DNA from: Sorghum bicolor
Taxonomy: Eukaryota; Streptophyta; Magnoliopsida; Poales; Poaceae
Length of the DNA: 64,000 nt
NCBI RefSeq assembly: GCF_000003195.3
Contig: NC_012870.2
Location: forward strand, 53,464,049 to 53,528,048
Direction of reading: 5' to 3'
How positions within the stretch are numbered: position 1 is the stretch's first letter; every line of letters begins with the position of its first letter. Below are positions 55,894-64,000 of the stretch, one piece after another. The position numbers and the translations under genes were made by a program. The notes below the pieces were generated by a model. It was given only the letters and a program-made list of their open reading frames with translations, was not told the origin of the DNA and did no database searches.

Positions 55894-58800
55894 CTAGATT
55901 GTCGATATAGCACGCAGACGGATTTGGTTGGCCTTTTCTATCTCTTTGATGTCTTCATCGGCAGAGCCCTCCACTGGCTTCAGCTTCTTCTTCATTTGCA
56001 GTGCCTTGCGGGCTTGGACATTTCGCTCTTGTTCAAGAATCTTAATCGCCTCAGGCAGCTGGCTTTCTTCTTGTTGAGCTTGGGACAGAGCCTCTTCTAC
56101 CTGCTTGAGTTCTGCCAACAGGGCCTCTCTCTTTGCCGATAGGTCAGAGATCTTATGCTTCAATGCATCTCTCGAGGATTTTAAGATGCCGATGCTCTTG
56201 TGCTTTTCATCGGCAAGGAGCTTCACCTTCATCATCTCCTCCGAGAGTTGAGCGTGGGTAGCTCTGTCGGCAAGACATTGAGCAGCCTTTTGGTACTACA
56301 GCTGGCGACTCTCTAAGTGTGCAGCCTAGAAAAGAATCTCCTTGGCATCGGTAGGGATTTAGCCTCTGAGAGTCTTGAACAAGGCCTTGGACGGATCAGA
56401 GTCATCGACCAATTGGGCCATGTCTTGATGAAGGAGGGCTGACAATTCTTCTAACGTTGCTCTGATTTCTGCCGATGAGATTCCAATAGCTCGAGAAGAA
56501 CTTGCCTCTTCACCTTCATCCTCAGAAATGTCGATGGCAAAGGAGAATAAGCTGTCAGGAGAGTCTTGTTCCTGAAAAGGAAAATAAAATGAGTTATTCT
56601 TTGATCAAGCGCTGATAAACAATACAAAATAAGGATAGGGTAACTTACTTGCTTTAGAGCTATCTCTTGCCTCTGACTAGTTGAAGCCGATGGAATCACA
56701 GGCTGATCGGCTGGAGTTGCCGATGAAACAATGTCAGCTGAAAGATTGGCAAAAATGATTAACAAAATGGAAAAATAGCTTCATCGGCAATAAATCAAAA
56801 GTATGTTACCTTGAGGGGGTGCAGTGCTTGTCTGAGTTGAGGAAACTACCGATGATATAATTAGGCTTGCTGGATCGACGGTCTGCTCGTGTACGTCAGT
56901 CGATGTTTCTTCTGGCTGAGGTTCCTCTGGCTGGGGTTCTTCCACTTGGGGTTCTTCTTGTGACTGAGGAGAAGATGGAATCTGCTGTGTCTGAGTTTCT
57001 AGAGGAGAAGGGGATGATTCTACTAGGATCGGAGATACTGGGGGAGGAGAAGGCGTTGCTGTTCTGTGGCGCTTCGCTTGTGACCTGGTACTCTTGGAAC
57101 CTTGTCTCTTTGGTTGACTGGATTGGGGGGCATCGGCAGTCGTACTTCTTGTCTTTGCTGATGTACTGGTGTGCTAATACAACAATAAGAAGTTTATGAG
57201 TACGAGTGTGACAGGTATAAGAATGAGATCTGTATGAGTGAAAGAATTCGGAAATTCACCTTGAAGGCTTGTGCTAAAGTTGAAGCAGCTACCGATGGAG
57301 ATACCTTCATCCGCTTGGTGGTGACTTTCTTGAGACGTATACCCCGATGCATTATAGCAGCCAGGGATGGAGCGTTGTTGCCGATCAAAGAGATCGGGCC
57401 CAATAGAAGAAGCTCAATCGGCTTACCACTCCTGCTGACCAATGGGGGGGTGTCATCGACCTGCATACAACACAGAAAGTGAGTTACCGATGGAAGTAAA
57501 AGTGATAGGATTGAAACATCGGTTTAAGAATACTTACAGTGTTATCGGGGACTTTGTATTGAGGGTCGATCATGCCACGGTATGTAAGAGCCGATCTGCA
57601 GAACAGGTGTTCTTTCCATTCTTCCCACCACTGTTTGTATGCCTGAGTGATGAAGAGAGCTGGGATCCAAGCCGATAGATCGACATCTGTATCGGTGTTT
57701 GGTGGAAGCTGGGCTACCTTGATCCATTCTAGATGGCTGGTGATAATCTCTCTCGGCTTTATCACATCGGCGTAGCAAAGTGCAATCGGTAGTTGGCCGA
57801 AAGCCAGTTGACGAGCTAGTGCCGATGGATTGTAAAACTCATAAGTCAAATTGAAAGCTTTTCCGCTGCCGAAGAAGTTCACCGGTATAGCTCTGGGAGT
57901 AACAATTGCCATCATCACCTCATGATCCTTGTTGAGAGCCTCATTGAAGGGATGAAAAGTCAAAGGGAATCTGGTGTCTGGATCTTCATAGGGCATCCAT
58001 GCCCGCTGTTCTCTGGTCAAACCCTCATACAGAGTTTGGAAGAATCGGCTAAACTGGTCTGCGTTGCCACCTGTGCTAGGTAAAACTATGGCGGCCTCGC
58101 CAAAGTTCAGAGGGGAATGAGTTGCTGATTCTTCTTCACCCAGCTCATAATCCTCGGCTATGTCCCTGGGGAAGCGCTGTGCAAAGAGGTCAAACTCGAG
58201 GCGCTTGTGCATGTGAAGACTAAGCCACATATTAATGAACCACCAGGGACCCCCTAAGTTGCCGATAGGTTGACCAAGCAGTAGTTTCTGAGCTACCTGG
58301 TGGAGGAGGTGATAAGCTAACCCAAGCAAATATCGGCCAAGAGGAAATCGGCCACCATTGGCTAATCTTTCTGCTACCGATAAGTAAACCGAAGTTGGTC
58401 TGTTCCTTTATATTGACAGGGCCTGTTCAGAAATGTGGTCTGTTCCTTTATATTGACAGGGCCTGTTCTTCGGTACTTCTGGATGTACCCTGACTAACCG
58501 CCGATAGAGCGAGTTTCCACTTTAGCGCTGGGTTTGGTGTCAAACAGGTGGGTGGTATCGGCAGTGGATACATCTAAGCCGGTGAGCATAAGCACATCGG
58601 CAAGTGTGGGAGAAGCAGGGCCATGGCCAAACACAAAAGCATTGAGTGTGTCTTACCAAAAGTATGAGGCAGCCATCAGTAGCGACTCATTTCTCTCCAT
58701 ATCGGCAAGAGACAGTCTAATGCACTGATCTAATTTCCGTTCACCCCATTGGACTTCATTTGAATTACTGACTCTCAGAAACCAATCCTTCCCTCCCTTG

Positions 58801-59118
58801 GTAGGAGTGGGCTAGGAACGGAAGGCGTCTTTCCATAGATCTAAAGAAAAATTCTTGGCTTTGAAAGGGATTCTGTTTGTCTCCGCGTTTATGAGATCGG
58901 TGGGATCTAAGTTCCCTAGTGGACCAAGGCATTGGAGATGGGGTTGATCGGTAGGAATAACAATTTTATCGGTCAAATCCTGGAAATTTTTGGGAGCGAA
59001 AAGAAGAACAAAAAGAAAAAAAGGGATTGAGTAAGACAGATTGATGAACAGGGGTACAACAAAAGTGCAGGAAGAAGGACAGTGCACTGACCTCAGGGAC
59101 AACGAAGTTGATGGCCAT
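55894..59118 (-). pseudogene. Antisense plant-mobile-domain gene carried by the Tat element
   Basis: Six exons with GT/AG borders can be traced on minus: 59118-59092, 58979-57538, 57460-57260, 57173-56810, 56737-56649 and 56571-55894. Where checked, borders join in frame. Exon 1 starts MAINFVVPE. Exon 2 encodes a domain of the plant mobile (aminotransferase-like) type: FVFGHGPASPTLADVLMLTG, GRYLLGLAYHLLHQ, PIGNLGGPWWFINMWL, NFFGSGKAFNLTYEFYNPSA and QAYKQWWEEWKEHLF. Later exons are Ser/Pro/Gln-rich, and the last is a coiled coil (LLAELKQVEEALSQAQQEES). Stops and a 40-bp tandem repeat (58397-58468) break the frame. Antisense ORFs in this position are known from Tat elements such as maize Grande; their function is unknown. 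Confidence 0.7.
58397..58468. repeat. 40-bp tandem duplication
   Basis: The 32-bp word beginning GGTCTGTTCCTTTATATTGA occurs at 58397 and again at 58437. It lies in exon 2 of the antisense gene and adds a non-multiple of three. Confidence 0.75.
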
Positions 59119-59672
59119 CTCCTCACGGGGGAGAAGATCGAAGACTTGAGAGTTGTTGAAGGAAGTTCTTGTTGGAGCTCTTGGAGCTCTCGAACAGTGC
59201 CGCCGCCAGGGAAGCAGAGTTGGGGCTGTAGAATGATGCGATGGAGAAGGAGTACCCGAGAAGGAAGTATTTATAGGACAAAACGGGCAAGGGCAAATTT
59301 GACTTATCTCGCCGTATCCGTGAAATCCGAGGATACTCAGGTGGATATGGTAACTGTTTACACGGTAATCAAGGGATTGCGCAGGTGATTTGACAGGAAG
59401 CGGTCGTGATCTAGAGATATTTCACTGTGCGGGATTTTCTGGTCGGTCCATCAGCAGTTCCTTCTAACGGTAATATTGCCGATGGGCGCATAAAGTGGAG
59501 AGATCCGGTTTGGAAGGTTGAGGAATTCGAGAAACCTACAGGAAAATCGGGTCAAGGATGTTCGGATTTAAACGGTCGGTTACCAAATTGGGAGAATTAG
59601 TTGTGGAAAGGCATCATTACTGTAGAGAATTTTGGAGCATTAATGATTTAATACTCCGAAATTGGGGGCATG
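59119..59672. other. Tat 3' interior, antisense gene promoter side
   Basis: Should hold the promoter and 5' UTR of the antisense gene: TATTTATA at about 59266-59273 reads TATAAATA on minus, about 150 bp upstream of its ATG. The polypurine tract ATTGGGGGCATG (59661-59672) adjoins the 3' LTR. I see no other feature. Confidence 0.5.
59266..59273 (-). promoter_or_regulatory. Putative TATA box of the antisense gene
   Basis: TATAAATA on the minus strand, about 150 bp upstream of the antisense start codon at 59118. Position and sequence fit a core promoter independent of the LTR; this is inferred. Confidence 0.4.
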
Positions 59673-60386
59673 TGTTGACACCGTTTTTGGACACGTACCT
59701 AGGGGTCGGTAAAGTATAGACCGGCAGATGGGGCAACAGTAAATAATCTACAAGGGGGTTGCCGATGAAGACGGTTGCCGATGAAGAGACAGCTGAATGT
59801 GACTAAGTCTAGAGGTGGTGATGCGTTCGTGCCGATGATCAGCGTTAGTCTTTGCCGATGGCTATGATGAGAAGTCTGCCGATGACTCGAAAGGGGAGCG
59901 TGAAGGTTGCCGATTAACCTATGGTGGTGTCCTGGTTTGTCACGGGAGGATAGTTTTATGTTTTCCTTAGTTATTTAAATTCATTTTGAATGCTGATTCT
60001 CTTTAATTTGGAATTTGAATCCTAGTCGTGTCTGATTATAGCTCTTTGAGCAAGGTATAAATATAGACCCTAGGGTCATGTAATGGATACCTATCAATCA
60101 ATCAAACACAAGTTTTTACTCATATTCCAGCATCTACTTTTTCTATGACTTCGTCATAGTTTTCTTTTCACTACGAGTTCTTAGGAATTCGTCGACTTAA
60201 GCTCGGCATGTTCTCAAGTTCCGCGTGAGCACCTCTTGGCTGTGACATCCAGGCGCATCGCTGTTGTCAGGACCAAAGTACTCGAGTTATCACCTTTGCC
60301 GATAGTAAGGTCAAATCGGCTGGCACGCCTTACCGTTTGAATCGGGTATTACCCCTTTGTGTTTGCAGATCAGTTTTGCATCAACA
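59673..60386 (+). repeat. 3' LTR of the Tat element
   Basis: 714 bp, TGTTGACACCG...TTGCATCAACA, partner of 48219-48929 with scattered single-base changes and a 3-bp insertion. Followed by the duplication ACTTC. Confidence 0.9.
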
Positions 60387-60391
60387 ACTTC

Positions 60392-60916
60392 TAAATTCTA
60401 GTAAGTTCTTGCTTTATTGTTCTTTGGTTTATGAGTTTACTTTAATCTCTTCGCATAGAGTTTAGAGTAATCATCTCTAGCGTAGATGTGGTCTTTGGGC
60501 TAGAATACTCATAGATATCCCCTCACTAGCTGGACCGTGGTAGTAGCGAGGAACGTGACATTTCTGAGTTACCTTTGCAGCCCATATCCTGTTAGTAGGA
60601 TCGATATGGTTTATAGGTGCGGGTCGAACATCCTCTGTGGTGTCTAGATTCCGTAAGCTTCCCCAACAGAACAGTAGATCATCCTTACCATGGTTAGAAA
60701 GAGACTACGGTTGCAGTCTTCTCTATATATCACTCACATCGAGAAACATTCTTTGTAGCCTAAAGGTTAGTAGTAATAGACTGGGTTAGTCAGATGCACT
60801 CTTTCTCCTAGTGGTAAAAAATAAATACGATACTCTGGATAACCTCCCGGGTGAAGTGCTCATCGATATTCGTGCGTTTGTGGATCAATTCCTTATTGCG
60901 TTCTCAAATATCAACA
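60392..60916 (+). repeat. Athila-type 5' LTR, right part
   Basis: Continuation of the LTR interrupted at 48218. It ends CTCAAATATCAACA at 60916, giving a restored LTR of about 1.2 kb. An in-frame extension upstream of gag (60811-61050) runs through this LTR and is not considered coding. Confidence 0.75.
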
Positions 60917-60924
60917 AGCATTTT

Positions 60925-60942
60925 TGGCGACGTTGCCGGGGA
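60925..60942 (+). promoter_or_regulatory. Athila-type primer-binding site
   Basis: TGGCGACGTTGCCGGGGA, eight bases after the LTR end. It differs in one base from the site of the RT-less element (24716-24733). Confidence 0.7.
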
Positions 60943-61050
60943 GAAAGACGGTCTGCTGAGATAACCTTGAGTCTTACTACTAGTTTGTATCTATACTTTT
61001 ATTTTTTCTTATCTTTTATATTCTTTATTTATTTTCTTTATTCTTACCTT

Positions 61051-62643
61051 ATGGAAAACCAAGATTCTAAATCAATCTATCAATTTGCAACACCTTCGGA
61101 AACTGACCTTTTACCATGGGAGTCATCACAGCCTATCCAAACATCCCACTATAGGTTAAGTTCTAGGTTAATTGCCATGATTCAAAACCTATCTTTTTCA
61201 GGAAAGGAAGACGAAAACCATTACCTTCATATTAGAGATTTTGAGCAAACATGTGATTGTCTTCGCATTGAAGGCGTTTCTGATAAAACTTTACGTTGGA
61301 AGCTTTTTCCTTTTTCTTTAAGGGGAGAAGCTAGACAATGGTATAATCAGAAGGTAGGTCAACAACGAGGTGAATGGGGAGTTTTACGAGCCAACTTTTG
61401 TCTAGATTTTTATTCTCTCGACCGTATCGGCGACCTTAGACTCGAAGTCCTATCTTTTAAACAAAAAGATAATGAAACTTTGGGAAAATCCTGGAAACGT
61501 TTTTCTGATCTTTTAGAATCTGGTCCAAACCTTAATCTTGAAGACCCTGTTCTTTTATTTCATTTTTTTCGAGGTCTTCAGAAAGATTATAAACAAATGC
61601 TACATACAATGTCTAGAGGTTCTTTCTTTCGCATCCCTACTGATGATGCTAGAGTGATCCTAGATAGAATCCTAGAAGCTGAGATGGATAATACCCTTCA
61701 TGATGAAACCCACGAAGCCGAAGTAGACACTCTGCCAAATTCTCCATCTACTTTAGCTATCCCAAGTTCTGACCCACAAAAGGAAGAAATTCCACCACCT
61801 GACTTCATGCTGGATATAGAATCTGATCTTTTTGCTGATTTTGGAAACATTTCAAACTACCATTCTATAGATAGACCCCAAAACGGCCATTTTAGCATTT
61901 GTTTGCCAACTGAATATCAATTGAGAGACCTTATCTCAGTCATGTGTAGCGAATGGTTGGAGGAGTCAGAGCTTTCCTTTGATGTGATCCGCTTGGACAC
62001 ACCCTCTATAACTATACGCTGTGCTTATGATTCTGATCGATTTGATGCTCTCTATAATCCTGTTGTGGGGATCAACATCATGCCTGAATCTTTTGCACTT
62101 AAATTATTTAAAAATTTTGTCTTAACCCCCACAACAAAGTTCATAAAGGAATCTTCGGGACGATTAGTCTCCAGTCTTGGAATTATTAATGTCCTACCTC
62201 TTACAGTGGAAGGCTCCACGGTTCATTTGAACTTCTATATCTTTGATACATGGGACTTCGACCTGTTGATAGGACAACCTTTTAGAAGACTCCTTTATGA
62301 AGGTCATACTGGAAAGCTACACCTTTTTTTTGGAAAAACCTTTAAATTTCCAATAACAATTTCACACTCCTTGAATAATAAGGCCGAGTCATATCTTTTG
62401 TCTGATCCTATGGAGGAGGTAAAGGCTGCATCTCTAGAGTTTTTAGATGAACCAGACTTAGAAGACGAAGCTCCTTTCTTCACAGAAGAAGAGGCCGAAC
62501 CTTCTGAACCTGAACCCTTAGAAGAGTTTGCAGAAACGGCTAGACCTCCCATAGAGCTTAAAACTTTACCACCCAGTCTTATATATGCTTTCCTAAGCAA
62601 TAATCTAGAGTTTCCTGTGATCATTAGTAATAAACTCACTTAG
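61051..62643 (+). CDS. Athila-type gag-protease frame, ending in TAG
   Basis: It starts MENQDSKSIYQFATPSETDL. The gag core (about residues 45-190) has YLHIRDFEQTCDCLRIEGVS, KLFPFSLRGEARQWYNQK, LRLEVLSFKQKDNETLGKSW and FFRGLQKDYKQML. A protease-like segment (about 62020-62310) has YNPVVGINIMPESFALKL and DFDLLIGQPFRRLL. The active-site aspartate position reads N, so the protease should be dead. An acidic region follows. The frame is open for 530 codons and closes with TAG at 62641, in frame with the RT that follows. The gag sequence is clearly different from that of the RT-less element despite the related LTRs. Confidence 0.75.
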   Translation: MENQDSKSIYQFATPSETDLLPWESSQPIQTSHYRLSSRLIAMIQNLSFSGKEDENHYLHIRDFEQTCDCLRIEGVSDKTLRWKLFPFSLRGEARQWYNQKVGQQRGEWGVLRANFCLDFYSLDRIGDLRLEVLSFKQKDNETLGKSWKRFSDLLESGPNLNLEDPVLLFHFFRGLQKDYKQMLHTMSRGSFFRIPTDDARVILDRILEAEMDNTLHDETHEAEVDTLPNSPSTLAIPSSDPQKEEIPPPDFMLDIESDLFADFGNISNYHSIDRPQNGHFSICLPTEYQLRDLISVMCSEWLEESELSFDVIRLDTPSITIRCAYDSDRFDALYNPVVGINIMPESFALKLFKNFVLTPTTKFIKESSGRLVSSLGIINVLPLTVEGSTVHLNFYIFDTWDFDLLIGQPFRRLLYEGHTGKLHLFFGKTFKFPITISHSLNNKAESYLLSDPMEEVKAASLEFLDEPDLEDEAPFFTEEEAEPSEPEPLEEFAETARPPIELKTLPPSLIYAFLSNNLEFPVIISNKLT

Positions 62644-64000
62644 GAGCAAACTCTACGATTGATGACCATTCTTGAGAAACATCACTCAGTTTTCGGCTAC
62701 TCACTCCAAGATCTTACAGGAATGAGTCCTATGATTTGTACCCATCGTATTCCGACAGATCCTTCTGTTTCACCTTCTCGAGAGCCCCAACGTAGACTTA
62801 ACAACGCGATGAGAGAGGTAGTTAAAAAGGAAGTTATAAAGTTACTGCATGCAGGGATTATATATCCTGTGCCGCACAGTGAGTGGGTGAGCCCAGTTGA
62901 AGTTGTGCCTAAAAAGGGAGGCATGACTGTTGTTATGAATGAAAAGAATGAGCTAATTCCGCAACGCACCGTCACAGGATGGCGGATGTGCATAGACTAT
63001 AGAAAATTAAACAAAGCCACGAGAAAGGATCATTTTCCTTTACCTTTCATAGATGAGATGCTAGAGCGATTAGCGAACCATTCGTTCTTTTGTTTCCTAG
63101 ATGGATATTCAGGGTACCACCAGATCCCGATCCATCCTGAAGATCAAAGCAAAACCACTTTTACATGCCCATATGGAACTTATGCTTATCGTAGAATGTC
63201 TTTTGGTTTATGTAATGCACCAGCTTCTTTTCAAAGATGCATGATGTCTATATTTTCTGATATGATTGAAGAGATTATGGAAGTTTTCATGGATGATTTT
63301 TCTGTATATGGAAAAACTTTTGATAGTTGTCTTGAAAACTTAGACAAGGTTTTTGCAAAGATGTAAAGAAAAGCACTTAGTCCTTAATTGGGAAAAATGT
63401 CATTTTATGGTTAGGGAAGGAATAGTGCTGGGACACTTAGTATCTGAAAGAGGTATTGAGGTAGACAAAGCTAAAATTGAAGTAATCGAACAACTACCTC
63501 CACCTGTGAATATAAAAGGAATTTGAAGCTTTCTTGGCCATGCTGGTTTTTATCATAGATTCATAAAAGATTTCTCATTTATTGCTAGACCACTTACTCT
63601 TTTGCTAGCCAAGGATGCTCCTTTCGAATTTGATGATGCATGTCTAACATCTTTCAATTTATTAAAGAAAGCACTCATCTATGCACCAATCATTCAACCC
63701 CCTGATTGGTCATTACCTTTTGAAATTATGTGTGATGCTAGTGATTATGTTGTGGGGGCAGTTTTAGGACAAACTAAAGATAAGAAGCATCATGCAATTG
63801 CTTATGCCAGTAAAACTTTGACAGGAGCTCAACTTCATTATGCAACCACTGAAAAAGAGCTTCTGGCTGTTGTCTTTGCCATTGATAAATTTAGATCTTA
63901 TTTAGTTGGAGCTAAAATAACTGTTTACACTAATCATGCTGCACTAAAATATCTGCTCACTAAAAAAGATGCTAAACCTCGCCTGATTAGATGGATCTTA
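62644..64000 (+). pseudogene. Athila-type reverse transcriptase and RNase H, runs off the window
   Basis: It continues in frame after the TAG: MTILEKHHSVFGYSLQDLTG, SEWVSPVEVVPKKGG, RTVTGWRMCIDYRKLNKATR, FLDGYSGYHQIPIHPEDQS, MSFGLCNAPASFQRCMMSIF and catalytic VFMDDFSVYG (about 63285). A 1-nt shift in AAAGATGTAAAG near 63358 moves to the frame reading CKEKHLVLNWEKCHF. One further stop is at about 63523. RNase H continues with [38 protein letters not shown] and [10 protein letters not shown] to the window end. Integrase would lie beyond. Confidence 0.85.

Larger units (their letters stand above)
48219..60386 (+). mobile_element. Tat-lineage Ty3-gypsy element with antisense gene
   Basis: LTRs of 711 and 714 bp (48219-48929 and 59673-60386) are flanked by the exact duplication ACTTC (48214-48218 and 60387-60391). 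The interior order is gag, protease, RT, RNase H, a second RNase H domain and integrase, which is characteristic of the Tat clade. A long 3' region carrying an antisense spliced gene follows. The word GCCGAT/ATCGGC is strikingly frequent throughout. The LTRs are nearly identical, so this is probably among the youngest insertions here. Confidence 0.9.
47523..64000 (+). mobile_element. Athila-type Ty3-gypsy element, 5' portion, hosting the Tat element
   Basis: The LTR starts TGTTGACGGTTCTTAAG at 47523 and is interrupted at 48218 by the Tat element (TSD ACTTC). It resumes at 60392 and ends ATATCAACA at 60916. Primer-binding site, gag-protease and RT/RNase H follow on plus, running off the window. 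The RT signature (RTVTGWRMCIDYRKLNKATR, VFMDDFSVYG) is Athila-like. Confidence 0.85.

Overview
This is a stretch of a plant nuclear genome, almost certainly a grass (Poaceae). The evidence is Stowaway-type MITEs, CACTA and hAT DNA transposons, and nested LTR retrotransposons of the Reina, Tekay, Athila and Tat (Ty3-gypsy) and Ty1-copia lineages, all around one intron-containing NPF (NRT1/PTR) transporter gene. The genus cannot be told from the sequence alone. There are no bacterial operons, rRNA genes or CRISPR arrays.

Left part (1-13.6 kb). A CACTA terminus ends at 522. A complete but decayed hAT transposon follows at 1278-4741, flanked by an exact 8-bp target duplication (CCATCACT). Nested Stowaway-like MITEs occupy about 5.35-6.15 kb. 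The only host gene is an NPF transporter with five exons (7465-13031). Its promoter, 5' UTR and first exon are tandemly duplicated upstream. A MITE abuts the intron 2 donor, and a decayed copia element, itself hit by a MITE, fills intron 4. An in-frame TGA removes the last membrane helix, and the arginine of the ExxER motif is cysteine. The gene is probably a recent pseudogene or a truncated allele.

Middle part (13.6-30.8 kb). A minus-strand CACTA transposase remnant is split by a minus-strand Reina-type chromovirus (14022-28088, TSD GTAAG). That element is split inside its gag zinc knuckle by a minus-strand Athila-type element without reverse transcriptase (18125-26384, TSD GGGTT). CACTA-like subterminal repeats and unassigned sequence follow.

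Right part (30.8-64 kb). A Ty1-copia element (from 30807) carries a Tekay chromovirus in its 5' region (31560-42718, TSD CGCCG). Its 3' LTR is cut by an Athila-type element (47523 to beyond the window end). The 5' LTR of that element is split by a Tat-lineage element (48219-60386, TSD ACTTC). The Tat element carries a spliced antisense plant-mobile-domain gene downstream of integrase.

All retroelement polyproteins are broken. The stops are strongly biased to TAG at expected glutamine (CAG) codons, as expected for C-to-T decay of CHG-methylated DNA. The parts with most novelty value are the antisense gene, the whole-element GCCGAT enrichment of the Tat element, the RT-less Athila element with two protease-like domains, the extra ORF of the Tekay element, and the duplicated NPF promoter.
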